Part shown: positions 56,413-64,000 of the stretch, in pieces
How the letters are laid out: each line of letters starts with the position of its first letter
Position numbering within the stretch: the first letter of the stretch is position 1
Source of the DNA: Chitinophaga sp. YR627
GTDB lineage: Bacteria; Bacteroidota; Bacteroidia; Chitinophagales; Chitinophagaceae
Length of the DNA: 64,000 nt
NCBI RefSeq assembly: GCF_900114995.1
Contig: NZ_FOUX01000002.1
Location: 1,302,001-1,366,000 of the forward strand
Reading direction: 5' to 3'
The notes under the pieces: generated by a model
Seen by the model: the letters and a program-made list of their open reading frames with translations, nothing else
Database searches by the model: none
What the model was told of the DNA's origin: nothing
Made by a program: the position numbers and the translations under genes

Positions 56413-56940
56413 TTACTCAGCTGCAGGTGCTTCAACAGCAGCGCCTTCTTTCTTACCTTTTTCAAGCAAGCCAGCGAGAACGCGTTTTGCAGGAGATTGC
56501 AACAGACCAATAACGTCTCCGATGAGTTCGTTTTTGGTTTTGATTTTCACCAGGTTAGCCAGTTGAGCATCGCCAGTGTAAATTTCATTTGCAACGAAAG
56601 CAGCTTTCAGCTCAGGTTTCTCAACTTTCTTGTTTTCCTTACGGAAAGCAGAAATGATCAGTGCTGGTTCTTTCGGGCTGTCAGAGAACATCAGGGCAGT
56701 TACGCCGTTCAGTGCATCATAAATACCAGTGTATTTCTCAGCATCCAGAGATTCCAGCGCCTTGCGGATCAGGGTGTTCTTAGCCACCTTCATTTCCACG
56801 TTCTTGTCGAAACAAACCCTTCTCAGGTTGTTCACCTGTGCAACGGTCAGAGACTCGGTGTTGGTGATGTAGAAGTTGTTATATTGAGTGAACTTACTTT
56901 TCAGCAGTTCAATCACGTCATTTTTTTGATCTTTGTTCAT
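56413..56940 (-). CDS. rplJ: 50S ribosomal protein L10
   Basis: The start is chosen at the ATG at 56940 (MNKDQKNDVIELLKSKF, 175 residues), as L10 proteins begin close to this segment. A longer reading from 56976 would add 12 residues unlike the family. Typical blocks are VKNTLIRKAL-like (VAKNTLIRKALE) and TALMFSDSP, with an acidic Ala-rich tail that anchors L7/L12 dimers. Within the L11 operon, 39 nt after rplA. Confidence 0.95.
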   Translation of the reverse strand: MNKDQKNDVIELLKSKFTQYNNFYITNTESLTVAQVNNLRRVCFDKNVEMKVAKNTLIRKALESLDAEKYTGIYDALNGVTALMFSDSPKEPALIISAFRKENKKVEKPELKAAFVANEIYTGDAQLANLVKIKTKNELIGDVIGLLQSPAKRVLAGLLEKGKKEGAAVEAPAAE

Positions 56941-56979
56941 AGCTTTTGTCAGTTTGTTGATCTGCCAACCGGCCAATCA

Positions 56980-57669
56980 TTAGTTTTGAACTGATTTAGT
57001 GTCAACTGTAATGCTCGGGCTCATTGTGCTCGCCATTGACAGTCCTTTCAGGTAAGTACCTTTCGCTGTAGCTGGTTTCAGCTTGATGATAGCATTGATC
57101 AGCTCCTGGGAGTTCTGCTCAAGTTTATCAGAAGCGAAAGAAACACGGCCGATGGAAGCGTGAATGATACCTGCCTTATCCACTTTGAAGGTGATCTTAC
57201 CACCTTTAACCTCATTAACAGCAGCTGCTACATCGTTAGTAACAGTACCTGTTTTAGGGTTAGGCATCAGGTTACGGGGACCCAGGATCTTACCCAGTTT
57301 ACCGATCTTCGGCATTACAGCAGGCGTAGCTACGATAACGTCGATATCAGTCCAACCAGCTTCGATCTTCTGGATAAACTCGTCCAGACCAACATGATCA
57401 GCACCAGCTTCTTTTGCAGCAGCTTCTTTATCAGGTGTGCAAAGAACCAGTACACGTTTAGTTTTACCAGTACCGTGGGGAAGCGTTACGGAACCACGGA
57501 TAGCCTGGTCTGCTTTCTTGGGATCAACGCCCAGACGGATATGAATATCGACAGAACTGTCGAATTTGGTGCAGTTAATGTCTTTTACAAGTGCGGAAGC
57601 TTCTTTCAGGCTGTAAACCTTGTTTTTGTCCACCTTTGTATCGGCTGCTTTTCTTTTCTTAGTTGCCAT
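56980..57669 (-). CDS. rplA: 50S ribosomal protein L1
   Basis: 229 residues with the L1 signatures [20 protein letters not shown], the [11 protein letters not shown] segment, [19 protein letters not shown] and the C-terminal [17 protein letters not shown]. It binds 23S rRNA at the L1 stalk and in other bacteria represses its own operon by binding the leader; such a leader site was not identified here. It begins 45 nt after rplK. Confidence 0.98.
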   Translation of the reverse strand: MATKKRKAADTKVDKNKVYSLKEASALVKDINCTKFDSSVDIHIRLGVDPKKADQAIRGSVTLPHGTGKTKRVLVLCTPDKEAAAKEAGADHVGLDEFIQKIEAGWTDIDVIVATPAVMPKIGKLGKILGPRNLMPNPKTGTVTNDVAAAVNEVKGGKITFKVDKAGIIHASIGRVSFASDKLEQNSQELINAIIKLKPATAKGTYLKGLSMASTMSPSITVDTKSVQN

Positions 57670-57714
57670 TGCAAAATGTTTTAAAAGTTAACCTGCTTGT
57701 ACAGGGTGACACAA

Positions 57715-58158
57715 TTAGTTACTCCAGGGAGCGTTACCTTCAACAGTAATACCCATAGAACGGGCAGTACCAGCGACCATTTTCATAGCGCTTTCCTTGG
57801 TGAAGCAGTTCAGATCAGGCATCTTGTCTGTCGCAATTGCTTCTACCTGTGCCCAGGTAACTTTACCCACCTTGTTACGGTTAGGTTCTTTAGAACCACT
57901 CTGCAATTTGGCAGCTTCCAGCAGCTGTACAGCAGCAGGAGGCGTCTTGATTACGAAATCAAATGATTTGTCTGTGTAAACTGTCAGCAATACAGGCAAT
58001 ACCTTACCCGCTTTATCCTGGGTACGGGCATTAAACTGCTTGCAGAACTCCATGATGTTCACACCTTTGGAACCCAGCGCTGGACCAATTGGAGGAGCCG
58101 GGTTGGCCGCGCCACCCTTTACCTGCAATTTCACGTACGTAGCGATCTCTTTTGCCAT
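57715..58158 (-). CDS. rplK: 50S ribosomal protein L11
   Basis: The start is chosen at the ATG at 58158 ([16 protein letters not shown], 147 residues), the family start. The open frame extends upstream to 58209 but without family resemblance, and a good promoter lies at 58246-58277. The conserved [20 protein letters not shown] and the C-terminal RNA-binding [12 protein letters not shown] are present. It is first gene of rplKAJL-rpoBC here, because two unrelated genes separate it from nusG. Confidence 0.97.
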   Translation of the reverse strand: MAKEIATYVKLQVKGGAANPAPPIGPALGSKGVNIMEFCKQFNARTQDKAGKVLPVLLTVYTDKSFDFVIKTPPAAVQLLEAAKLQSGSKEPNRNKVGKVTWAQVEAIATDKMPDLNCFTKESAMKMVAGTARSMGITVEGNAPWSN

Positions 58159-58245
58159 GTTATAAAGTTTAATTTGGTTAGAACGTCTCGTTTCTGGCGA
58201 AACTCCCAAAACTAAAAGGAGAAAATTTACCTTTTAAAGGGGATG

Positions 58246-58277
58246 CAAAGGTATACAATAATGTATTAAATCTCAAA
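58246..58277 (-). promoter_or_regulatory. Promoter of rplKAJL-rpoBC operon
   Basis: Minus strand: TTTG (58277-58274), a 20-bp spacer, TACCTTTG (58253-58246), then CATCCCC. This is a consensus Bacteroidota promoter about 88 nt before rplK. Its presence explains how the operon is expressed after being cut off from secE-nusG. Confidence 0.75.
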
Positions 58278-58426
58278 AAGAATTTGCTTTCGGGCATTCT
58301 TTTTGCTATTATAATCAGTTCGGGATAAAAATTTTACAATTCTATAACAAAACTATTTTATCTTAACCCTGTTCGGTAAAAACCATAGGGCAACATCTCG
58401 TCTTAATGGTTAGCAACAAATCTAAT

Positions 58427-59635
58427 TTAATTTAATGGAATTCCCATCCATGTCGTCTTATAAAATAAAGATTTTCTGAACAGCTTGCCAGTCTTAATAT
58501 ATTTGTCTACAAATGTCTGTTCCTCCTCCACTCTCTTCTGCAATACCGATAAAGACTCCTCCAGCTCCGTAATATTATGCTTCAGCGAAGGCTCATTCCT
58601 GTTCAGTCCCGCCAACCCCTGCTTACTCTCCGACAACTTCTTACTGATCGCATCCACCATCTCCCTGATCGCCTGATCCGCTTTCGCCGGCTTAAACTGG
58701 TTATTCTTGAACTGTACGTATTCATTAAACAGGTTCACCGCCCTGTTATACCGGCTGCTGCTGGCATTGAACTCATCCACCGCCCTGTTCTGCGCCACCA
58801 CCTTACGGTTATCCGCAATGAACGTCACCAGGTTCTTATAATAGACCAGTTCATGACTGATCATCTGATTGGTAATACCCATCCCCTCTATCCTATTGAT
58901 CACCAGTTGGTATTTCAACAGGTCATCTTTCATGGTATTATAGGTATCCAGCGAGTCTTTATAATGAAAGACACTTCTCCCTGCCGCAGCTGTCCAGTTG
59001 TTATCCCTGAACTCTTCATTCCTCACCGGACGTTCCAATAGCTGCCACAGCGGATCAAAAGGCATATGCGTTCTGATAAACGCGGCTGGCACCACCAGGT
59101 AGTAACTGTCAACCGGCTTGCGGACAAACTTATTATTATTCACCACACCCGCGCCCCAGGTCGGGTCACTCATATACCACGCGCTGTCTGGCTTTACCGC
59201 CACCCATGCGTGACTCGCATTGTCTATCTTTCCCTGTGTTTTGGTATAACCGCCGATCAGCTGTACCGGAATGCCCGCTTCCTTACAGGTCAGGTAATAA
59301 AGATTCGCATACCCCTGACAAACACCGGTCTTTGTCAACAAGGTCTTGTTCGCAGCATCCAGTGTATCCTTATAATAACCGGGATTGTACATGTTGGCGA
59401 TATCATAACTGATATTCCATACAATCCAGCTATAGAGCTGACGCACAAACTCTCTATTGGACGACGTATGCGCTCTCAGATACTGACTGAGTGCTGCAGG
59501 TGTACGGCTATCTCCTTCCGGAATGTTCAATGAAGCAGGTACAGGAGGTTCAGTGCTGACTCTTTCTTTAGGCTGGGCGTATGCGGAAACAGAAAATGAT
59601 ATAATAACAGCTAACAATAGGTATACAGATCTCAT
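58427..59635 (-). CDS. Secreted transglutaminase-like protein with C-terminal coiled coil
   Basis: The start is set at the ATG at 59635 (402 residues), which opens a signal peptide (MRSVYLLLAVIISFSVSAYAQ); the frame from 59698 adds 21 residues. The transglutaminase-like triad is complete: Cys106 (GVCQGYA), His142 (SHAWVAV) and Asp157 (DPTWGAG), as in papain-like peptidase or transglutaminase-fold proteins. The C-terminal 150 residues are helical, with a coiled coil (ITELEESLSVLQKRVEEEQ). Probably periplasmic or surface protease or amidase; substrate unknown. It sits in the middle of the nusG-rplK junction, with a -7 box TACCTTTG at 59663-59656 and no clear -33. Confidence 0.87.
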   Translation of the reverse strand: MRSVYLLLAVIISFSVSAYAQPKERVSTEPPVPASLNIPEGDSRTPAALSQYLRAHTSSNREFVRQLYSWIVWNISYDIANMYNPGYYKDTLDAANKTLLTKTGVCQGYANLYYLTCKEAGIPVQLIGGYTKTQGKIDNASHAWVAVKPDSAWYMSDPTWGAGVVNNNKFVRKPVDSYYLVVPAAFIRTHMPFDPLWQLLERPVRNEEFRDNNWTAAAGRSVFHYKDSLDTYNTMKDDLLKYQLVINRIEGMGITNQMISHELVYYKNLVTFIADNRKVVAQNRAVDEFNASSSRYNRAVNLFNEYVQFKNNQFKPAKADQAIREMVDAISKKLSESKQGLAGLNRNEPSLKHNITELEESLSVLQKRVEEEQTFVDKYIKTGKLFRKSLFYKTTWMGIPLN

Positions 59636-59747
59636 ATATATAATGAAAGTAGTCACAAAGGTAGGGATAATCAATGATTTAGCTTCCTTACACAGCAACC
59701 TTCTCCGTTTTTAAACGTTATTTCTAAATAAAAAAACTCCACCAATT

Positions 59748-60323
59748 ATGAGACGTCTATTGTTATTTTCAGCCTCAGCTATCGCCATCTGCCTTTCGTT
59801 CAACACGAAGGTACAGGCACAATCCGCCGAAGAAAAAGCCTGGATGGAATATATGAAGCCAGGTCCTGTTCACGAAATGATCGCCAAATCAGATGGTGAA
59901 TGGAGTTATGAAATGTCTATGTGGATGGACCCGAGTCAACCGCCCACCAAAGGCAACGGTACCACCATCAATAAAATGGTGCTGGGTGGCCGCTACCAGG
60001 AATCCGTTCACAAAAGCACTATTATGGGTATGCCCTTCGAGGGACACGGCCTGATGGCTTACGACAACGCGAAGAAAATATTCCAGAGCACCTGGGTTGA
60101 CAACATGGGCACTGGTATCATGAATATGGATGGCACCTGGGATGATGCCACTAAATCCATCACTTTTACAGGTAAAATGTATGAGCCAATGAGTGGCAAA
60201 GACATGGGTGTAAAAGAAATCTTCAAGATCATAGATGATGACCATCATCACATGGAAATGTATATGGTAAACGATGGAAAAGAAGTCAAGACAATGGAAA
60301 TTGACTTCACCAGAAAGAAATAA
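59748..60323 (+). CDS. Secreted DUF1579 protein
   Basis: 191 residues with a signal peptide (ends TKVQAQ). DUF1579 pattern: EKAWMEYMKPGPVHEMIAKS, GEWSYEMSMWMDP, LGGRYQESVHKSTIMGMPFE, GLMAYDNAKKIFQSTWVDNM. The family is lipocalin-like and its function is not known. It is the only plus-strand gene between 47 and 64 kb, lying between nusG and the transglutaminase gene; its 3' end faces the nusG terminator. Confidence 0.88.
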   Translation: MRRLLLFSASAIAICLSFNTKVQAQSAEEKAWMEYMKPGPVHEMIAKSDGEWSYEMSMWMDPSQPPTKGNGTTINKMVLGGRYQESVHKSTIMGMPFEGHGLMAYDNAKKIFQSTWVDNMGTGIMNMDGTWDDATKSITFTGKMYEPMSGKDMGVKEIFKIIDDDHHHMEMYMVNDGKEVKTMEIDFTRKK

Positions 60324-60343
60324 ACGTTCAGTTATAGCAATAA

Positions 60344-60374
60344 AAAAACGCCTCGCTTGAAACGAGGCGTTTTT
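60344..60374. terminator. Bidirectional terminator of nusG and DUF1579 gene
   Basis: The arms AAAAACGCCTCG and CGAGGCGTTTTT form a perfect 12-bp stem with a 7-nt loop. It is placed 20 nt after both convergent genes. It separates the tuf-secE-nusG transcript from rplK. Confidence 0.9.
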
Positions 60375-60393
60375 AATATGATTACTGAAATAG

Positions 60394-60984
60394 TTAGCTG
60401 ATTTTTTCCACCTGCATGAAGTTCAGTTCTACAGGGGTGGCACGACCGAAGATCTTCACAGTTACTTTCAGTTTCTTCTTGTCTTCGATTACCTCTTCGA
60501 TAATACCGTTGAAGTCGTTGAAAGGACCATCGATGATCTTGATTGTTTCGCCAACGATGAAAGGTTCGCTCATGGTCAGTCCGTTGTCAGACATTTCATC
60601 CACTTTACCTAACATCTTGTTCACTTCAGCCTTACGGAGGGCGATTGGCTTATCTTTACCCAGGAAGTGAATAACGCCTGATACGTTACGGATGGATTGG
60701 ATAACTTCATCAGTCATTTTACCATCGATCGCTTCGATCATTACGTAACCTGGGTAGAAGTTTTTCTCGCGCATCACCTTTTTACCTGCCTGCACTTTGT
60801 AGACTTTCTCTACCGGTAAAAATATCTGGGTGATCACGTTACCCCAATCGGAGCGGCGTACTTCAATATCCAGGTATTCTTTCACCTTTTTCTCTTTACC
60901 ACTCACTACGCGCAGAACGTACCATTTGGTGTCCTGGGTCGGAATGTTTGTTTCTTCTGCAGGGTTATTGGATGCATCGATCAT
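60394..60984 (-). CDS. nusG: Transcription termination/antitermination factor NusG
   Basis: 196 residues. The NGN domain ([40 protein letters not shown]) binds the RNA polymerase clamp, and the KOW domain ([20 protein letters not shown]) contacts S10 or Rho. Its ATG shares a base with the secE stop (TAATG), indicating coupled translation. It ends the tuf-secE-nusG unit, followed by a terminator, not by rplK as usual. Confidence 0.97.
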   Translation of the reverse strand: MIDASNNPAEETNIPTQDTKWYVLRVVSGKEKKVKEYLDIEVRRSDWGNVITQIFLPVEKVYKVQAGKKVMREKNFYPGYVMIEAIDGKMTDEVIQSIRNVSGVIHFLGKDKPIALRKAEVNKMLGKVDEMSDNGLTMSEPFIVGETIKIIDGPFNDFNGIIEEVIEDKKKLKVTVKIFGRATPVELNFMQVEKIS

Positions 60985-61178
60985 TAGGCAATAATTTTAT
61001 AGTACTGAGTCAGCATGAGATGAGACAGGGCATCCATACCCCAAACCAGCGCAGTGATAACTATAGTAGCGATTAATACGATCATTGTGGAAGACTGCAG
61101 TTCCTGCCATGTAGGCCAGGATACTTTATGCACCAGCTCGTGATAGGACTCCCGGAAGTATGCTCTAACCTTATTCAT
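60984..61178 (-). CDS. secE: Preprotein translocase subunit SecE
   Basis: 64 residues, the short bacterial form. An amphipathic start (VRAYFRESYHELVHKVSWPT) contains the conserved VSWP, followed by one membrane helix (STMIVLIATIVITALVWGMD). It is part of the SecYEG inner-membrane channel. It lies between tRNA-Trp and nusG, with a stem-loop 35 nt upstream. Confidence 0.97.
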   Translation of the reverse strand: MNKVRAYFRESYHELVHKVSWPTWQELQSSTMIVLIATIVITALVWGMDALSHLMLTQYYKIIA

Positions 61179-61212
61179 GGGTCTTAAAAATTAACCGTTT
61201 GAAAACATGAAA

Positions 61213-61237
61213 GGTGAAAAGTTCTTCACTTTTCACC
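61213..61237 (-). other. Stem-loop between tRNA-Trp and secE
   Basis: The arms GGTGAAAAGT and ACTTTTCACC pair perfectly around a 5-nt loop, 9 nt after the tRNA-Trp 3' end. There is no long U-run, so RNA processing or partial termination between tRNA-Trp and secE are both possible. Confidence 0.55.
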
Positions 61238-61245
61238 ATTTTTTA

Positions 61246-61318
61246 GCACGGGCACTAGGATTCGAACCCAGATCAAAGGTTTTGGAGACCTCTATTCTAC
61301 CATTGAACTATGCCCGTG
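61246..61318 (-). tRNA. tRNA-Trp (anticodon CCA)
   Basis: 73 nt. The acceptor CACGGGC/GCCCGTG and loop CTCCAAA with anticodon CCA are visible. The T-arm has GGGTTCGAATCC. The discriminator base reads C. CCA is not encoded. Placed between tuf and secE, as is common in bacteria. Confidence 0.95.
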
Positions 61319-61434
61319 TATAAGACCATTAGCTTTTAGCTGAATGAAATCCGGAGAACAAATTTACAAAATTTAAATCTATTATCCAGCCGCAATTTAC
61401 TAATTGCTAATGGTCTTTAATTATATCAAAGTGA

Positions 61435-62622
61435 TTACTTGATGATTTCAGTAACCTGACCAGCACCTACGGTACGTCCACCTTCGCGGATAGCGAATTT
61501 CAGACCTTTTTCCATAGCGATTGGAGCGATCAGTTTAACGATCAGACCTACGTTATCACCAGGCATTACCATTTCAACACCAGCTGGTAATTCAACTTCA
61601 CCTGTTACGTCAGTTGTACGGAAGTAGAACTGAGGACGGTATTTGTTGAAGAACGGAGTGTGACGGCCACCTTCTTCTTTGCTCAGTACGTATACTTCGC
61701 CTTTGAATTCAGTGTGCGGAGTGATGGAACCAGGTTTAACGATAACCATACCACGACGGATCTGAGATTTTTCAATACCGCGGAGGAGCAGACCAGCGTT
61801 GTCACCAGCTTCACCTTCATCCAGTAATTTTTTGAACATCTCAACACCAGTACATGTAGAAGTCAGTGGTTTTTCGATCAGACCAACGATTTCAACTGCT
61901 TCACCAACTTTAATCTTACCACGTTCGATACGACCTGTAGCAACAGTACCACGACCAGTGATAGAGAATACGTCTTCTACAGACATCAGGAACGGCAGAT
62001 CAACCGGACGAGGAGGCAGTGGAATGTATTCATCAACTGCGGTCATCAGTTCATCAACTGCAGATACCCATTTTTCCTCACCAGCCAGAGCGCCAGTTGC
62101 GGAACCTTTGATGATTGGTGTGTTATCACCATCATAGTTATATTTGCTCAGCAGTTCGCGGATTTCCAGTTCAACCAGTTCCAGCAGCTCAGGATCATCA
62201 ACCAGGTCAACCTTGTTCATGAACACAACGATACGAGGAACGCCTACCTGACGAGCCAGGAGGATGTGTTCTTTAGTTTGTGGCATCGGACCATCTGTAG
62301 CGGCAACCACCAGGATAGCACCGTCCATCTGCGCAGCACCAGTGATCATGTTTTTCACATAGTCAGCGTGACCAGGACAGTCAACGTGCGCGTAGTGGCG
62401 GTTAGCTGTCTGATACTCAACGTGTGCTGTATTGATGGTAATACCTCTTTCTTTTTCTTCAGGAGCGGCATCGATCTCATCATAACCTTTCTTCTCTGCC
62501 AGACCTTTGCTTGCCAAAATGTTGGTAATGGCAGCAGTCAAGGTAGTCTTACCGTGGTCAACGTGGCCGATGGTACCAATGTTTACGTGGGGTTTATCCC
62601 GCTTAAAGGTTTCTTTTGCCAT
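61435..62622 (-). CDS. tuf: Elongation factor Tu
   Basis: 395 residues. GTPase motifs are G1 GHVDHGKT (19-26), G3 DCPGHAD, G4 NKVD and G5 GSATGAL. Domains 2 and 3 end in [17 protein letters not shown]. Codon choice is strongly biased, as expected of a very abundant protein. It carries aminoacyl-tRNA to the ribosome. It is preceded by a tRNA cluster and followed by tRNA-Trp and secE. Confidence 0.99.
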   Translation of the reverse strand: MAKETFKRDKPHVNIGTIGHVDHGKTTLTAAITNILASKGLAEKKGYDEIDAAPEEKERGITINTAHVEYQTANRHYAHVDCPGHADYVKNMITGAAQMDGAILVVAATDGPMPQTKEHILLARQVGVPRIVVFMNKVDLVDDPELLELVELEIRELLSKYNYDGDNTPIIKGSATGALAGEEKWVSAVDELMTAVDEYIPLPPRPVDLPFLMSVEDVFSITGRGTVATGRIERGKIKVGEAVEIVGLIEKPLTSTCTGVEMFKKLLDEGEAGDNAGLLLRGIEKSQIRRGMVIVKPGSITPHTEFKGEVYVLSKEEGGRHTPFFNKYRPQFYFRTTDVTGEVELPAGVEMVMPGDNVGLIVKLIAPIAMEKGLKFAIREGGRTVGAGQVTEIIK

Positions 62623-62692
62623 TGTATTTTTTTTAGATGGTTTGTAAAGATTGTATTGATAGTTGTTTTTAAAAAACGGTTTTACAAACTTG

Positions 62693-62764
62693 TATCGCTG
62701 ATGAGAATTGAACCCACGACCTTCCCGGTATCGACCGGACGCTCTGCCACTGAGCTACAACGAA
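62693..62764 (-). pseudogene. Degenerate tRNA-like copy, related to tRNA-Thr(GGT); anticodon position reads GAT
   Basis: 72 nt, the same length as tRNA-Thr(GGT), which lies 31 bases away on the same strand, and nearly identical to it in D-arm (GTTGTAGCTCAG) and variable/T-arm (AGGTCGTG, GTTCAATTCTCATCA). The anticodon arm is different: aligned to tRNA-Thr, it has a G30-G40 mismatch and loop TCGATAC, with C instead of the invariant U33. The same bases can fold as CCGGT/ACCGG with a 4-nt loop. The acceptor TTCGTTG/CAGCGAT has a mismatch at the first pair. Taken together it is probably a duplicated, non-decoding tRNA, though an unusual functional tRNA cannot be excluded. Confidence 0.7.
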
Positions 62765-62795
62765 ATCCGGATCCCGGATGTTTGGAAATCCGTTG

Positions 62796-62867
<72 letters not shown>

Positions 62868-62937
62868 ATTGAAAATCTTATTAAGAACTTTCATCTCACA
62901 TAATACCAATGAACAATGTTCTTCAGTATTATCAGTG

Positions 62938-63010
62938 AGCGGGAGACGAGGCTCGAACCCGCGACCTACAGCTTGGAAGGCTGTCGCTCTACCAACTGAG
63001 CTACTCCCGC
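62938..63010 (-). tRNA. tRNA-Gly (anticodon TCC)
   Basis: 73 nt. Acceptor GCGGGAG/CTCCCGC, anticodon stem ACAGC/GCTGT with loop CTTCCAA (TCC), T-arm GGGTTCGAGCC. Third tRNA of the cluster. Confidence 0.96.
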
Positions 63011-63141
63011 ATATAATTATATAATGGTAAACATTATAAAGAACTTCTTCCTACTCACCTTCTCCTCTATTAATGGAGAACCTGCACTTAACAGACAAGT
63101 TCCGCCTTTGCGAGGGGCAAAGGCGGAACATTTGCGCTACG

Positions 63142-63223
63142 TGGGCAGGAGAGGATTCGAACCTCTGAAGTCGTAGACAGCGGATTTACAGTCCGCCCCA
63201 TTTGGCCGCTCTGGAACCTGCCC
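63142..63223 (-). tRNA. tRNA-Tyr (anticodon GTA)
   Basis: 82 nt with the long variable arm of a class II tRNA. Acceptor GGGCAGG/CCTGCCC, anticodon stem GCGGA/TCCGC with loop CTGTAAA (GTA), discriminator A. Second tRNA of the cluster. Confidence 0.96.
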
Positions 63224-63290
63224 ATTTTTCCTTAAACTCCTTTCCCAAATCTCGTCCGTCCGGACCATTTTTGCTTCGGAATTTATCCGG

Positions 63291-63364
63291 AGCCAGCAGA
63301 GGGATTCGAACCCCCGACCCACTGATTACAAATCAGTAGCTCTGGCCAACTGAGCTATGCTGGC
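63291..63364 (-). tRNA. tRNA-Thr (anticodon TGT)
   Basis: 74 nt. Acceptor GCCAGCA/TGCTGGC, anticodon stem ACTGA/TCAGT with loop TTTGTAA (TGT), T-arm GGGTTCGAATCCC. First tRNA of the cluster; promoter P2 lies 48 nt upstream. Confidence 0.96.
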
Positions 63365-63411
63365 TTATCTTATATAAGAATCTTATAAATGATATCCGTT
63401 ATAAGAGGGTG

Positions 63412-63442
63412 CAAAGATAGTTGATTTATTTTAACTTCCAAA
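63412..63442 (-). promoter_or_regulatory. Promoter P2 of tRNA-tuf cluster
   Basis: Minus strand: TTTG (63442-63439), a 19-bp spacer, TATCTTTG (63419-63412), then CACCCTC. A full consensus match, placed about 48 nt before tRNA-Thr(TGT). Confidence 0.75.
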
Positions 63443-63527
63443 TCTTTTTTTATCTTTTTTTCAGCACCTGGATACAACCTTTTTGAGACTTGTATATTCG
63501 GCTAAAACACCCTACTGTAAAGAACTT

Positions 63528-63595
63528 TACTACCTTCGCCGATCCCTTTTTTTGATCGGGATGGCAAAGGTAGTAATCAGATATTTAATTCCAAA
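63528..63595 (-). promoter_or_regulatory. Promoter P1 embedded in an inverted repeat, downstream of hpf
   Basis: Minus strand: TTTG (63595-63592), a 19-bp spacer, TACCTTTG (63572-63565), then CCATCCC. The -7 box and start region form one arm of an inverted repeat (63528-63575) whose other arm reads TACTACCTTCGCCGATCCC on the plus strand. The RNA would start with a CCGATC...GATCGG hairpin. It could add to P2 for the tRNA-tuf cluster. The inverted repeat has no U-run after it, so it is not a clear hpf terminator. Confidence 0.65.
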
Positions 63596-63609
63596 ATATT
63601 TTTAAGATT

Positions 63610-63909
63610 TTATTGAAATTTTTTCTCTTTCGTCTTCTTTATCTGGTTAACAACCGAGTCAAAAGCGAGGTCAAATGACTCTTCGAAAGATTTGGATTCG
63701 TGCTTTACAAATAAGTCTTGGCGCGGGATGTGGACTTTTATTTCTGCTATTTTATCCTTCACCTGATGAGCTATTCCATCAAGCTTTAAAAATACCTCCA
63801 CGCTGATGATCCGGTCATAAAAAGTGTTGAGTTTCTGAAGTTTTTTACTCACATGATCAATCAATTTGGAGTCAGCGTCGAAGTGTACTGTTTGAATTTG
63901 AACGTTCAT
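63610..63909 (-). CDS. hpf: Ribosome hibernation-promoting factor, short HPF/YfiA type
   Basis: The start is chosen at the ATG at 63909 (MNVQIQTVHFDADSKLIDHV, 99 residues), the family start; the frame runs upstream to 63963 without resemblance. The beta-alpha-beta-beta-beta-alpha fold is visible: KLIDHVSKKLQKL, RIISVEVFLKLDG, IAEIKVHIPRQDLFV, SFEESFDLAFDSVVNQIKKT. Short HPFs inactivate ribosomes in stationary phase by blocking tRNA/mRNA sites or aiding 100S dimers. The 91 bases upstream to the window edge show no promoter or gene I can support. Confidence 0.93.
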   Translation of the reverse strand: MNVQIQTVHFDADSKLIDHVSKKLQKLNTFYDRIISVEVFLKLDGIAHQVKDKIAEIKVHIPRQDLFVKHESKSFEESFDLAFDSVVNQIKKTKEKKFQ

Positions 63910-64000
63910 AGCACTAATTTTTAGTTTTAACAATCTTGTACATGCTCGTAACATTACGTCCATAGGCTTTCATTGTGTTAATGGTCATGGATATCGACTA

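Noticed and set aside
63137..63322. 61-codon minus-strand open frame
   Set aside because: Runs through tRNA-Tyr and part of tRNA-Thr; an artefact of tRNA sequence.
63910..64000. Possible end of an upstream gene such as a recombinase
   Set aside because: All minus-strand frames hit stops quickly or give fewer than 25 codons with no family match in 91 bases.

Overview
The window is about 64 kb of a chromosome from the phylum Bacteroidota, most likely a Chitinophaga-like member of the Chitinophagaceae. The evidence is SusC/SusD and STN-type TonB receptors, FecR anti-sigma factors, many lipoproteins with an L(A/I)AC lipobox, a type IX secretion (T9SS) type-B sorting domain, DUF4254/DUF4302/DUF4397 families and promoters of the TTTG-N18-20-TAnnTTTG type. 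I saw no insertion sequence, prophage or CRISPR array.

Layout. (1) 1-19066, minus strand: one tight run of six genes, SusC, SusD, a zinc metallohydrolase lipoprotein, a DUF4302 lipoprotein, a 2972-residue surface protein with three Ig-like/beta-helix units, an IgGFc-binding-like module and a T9SS sorting domain, and a second giant PKD-rich protein that runs off the left edge. (2) 19497-23720, plus strand: a divergent two-component pair (periplasmic TPR kinase, NarL-type regulator) that may control the run, a secreted protein and a small S24/S26-like protein. (3) 23995-28378, minus: GH78 alpha-L-rhamnosidase and GH127 family enzyme, a small plant-polysaccharide unit. (4) 28532-34874: housekeeping genes (HAD, SDR, TerC, methyltransferase, thioesterase), tRNA-Gln, and a GT9/DUF4254 pair. 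(5) 35029-43614: an ECF sigma factor with an S41 protease on the plus strand, facing a FecR - STN-TonB receptor - beta-helix lipoprotein - lipoprotein operon. (6) 43615-47350: a 743-base gene-poor stretch, an APC permease, an OmpH-like lipoprotein and a DUF4397 lipoprotein.

(7) 47450-63909, minus: the transcription/translation core in the order hpf, tRNA-Thr(TGT), tRNA-Tyr, tRNA-Gly, tRNA-Thr(GGT), a degenerate tRNA-like copy, tuf, tRNA-Trp, secE, nusG, [two inserted genes], rplK, rplA, rplJ, rplL, rpoB, rpoC. The usual nusG-rplK junction is broken by a DUF1579 gene on the opposite strand and a transglutaminase-like gene; nusG has gained a terminator and rplK its own promoter.

The points most worth a second look are the giant-protein/SusCD operon with its divergent sensor, the tRNA-like element with an abnormal anticodon arm, the split nusG-rplK cluster, the shared C-rich start region of promoters for translation genes, and the separation of the FecR operon from any adjacent sigma factor.
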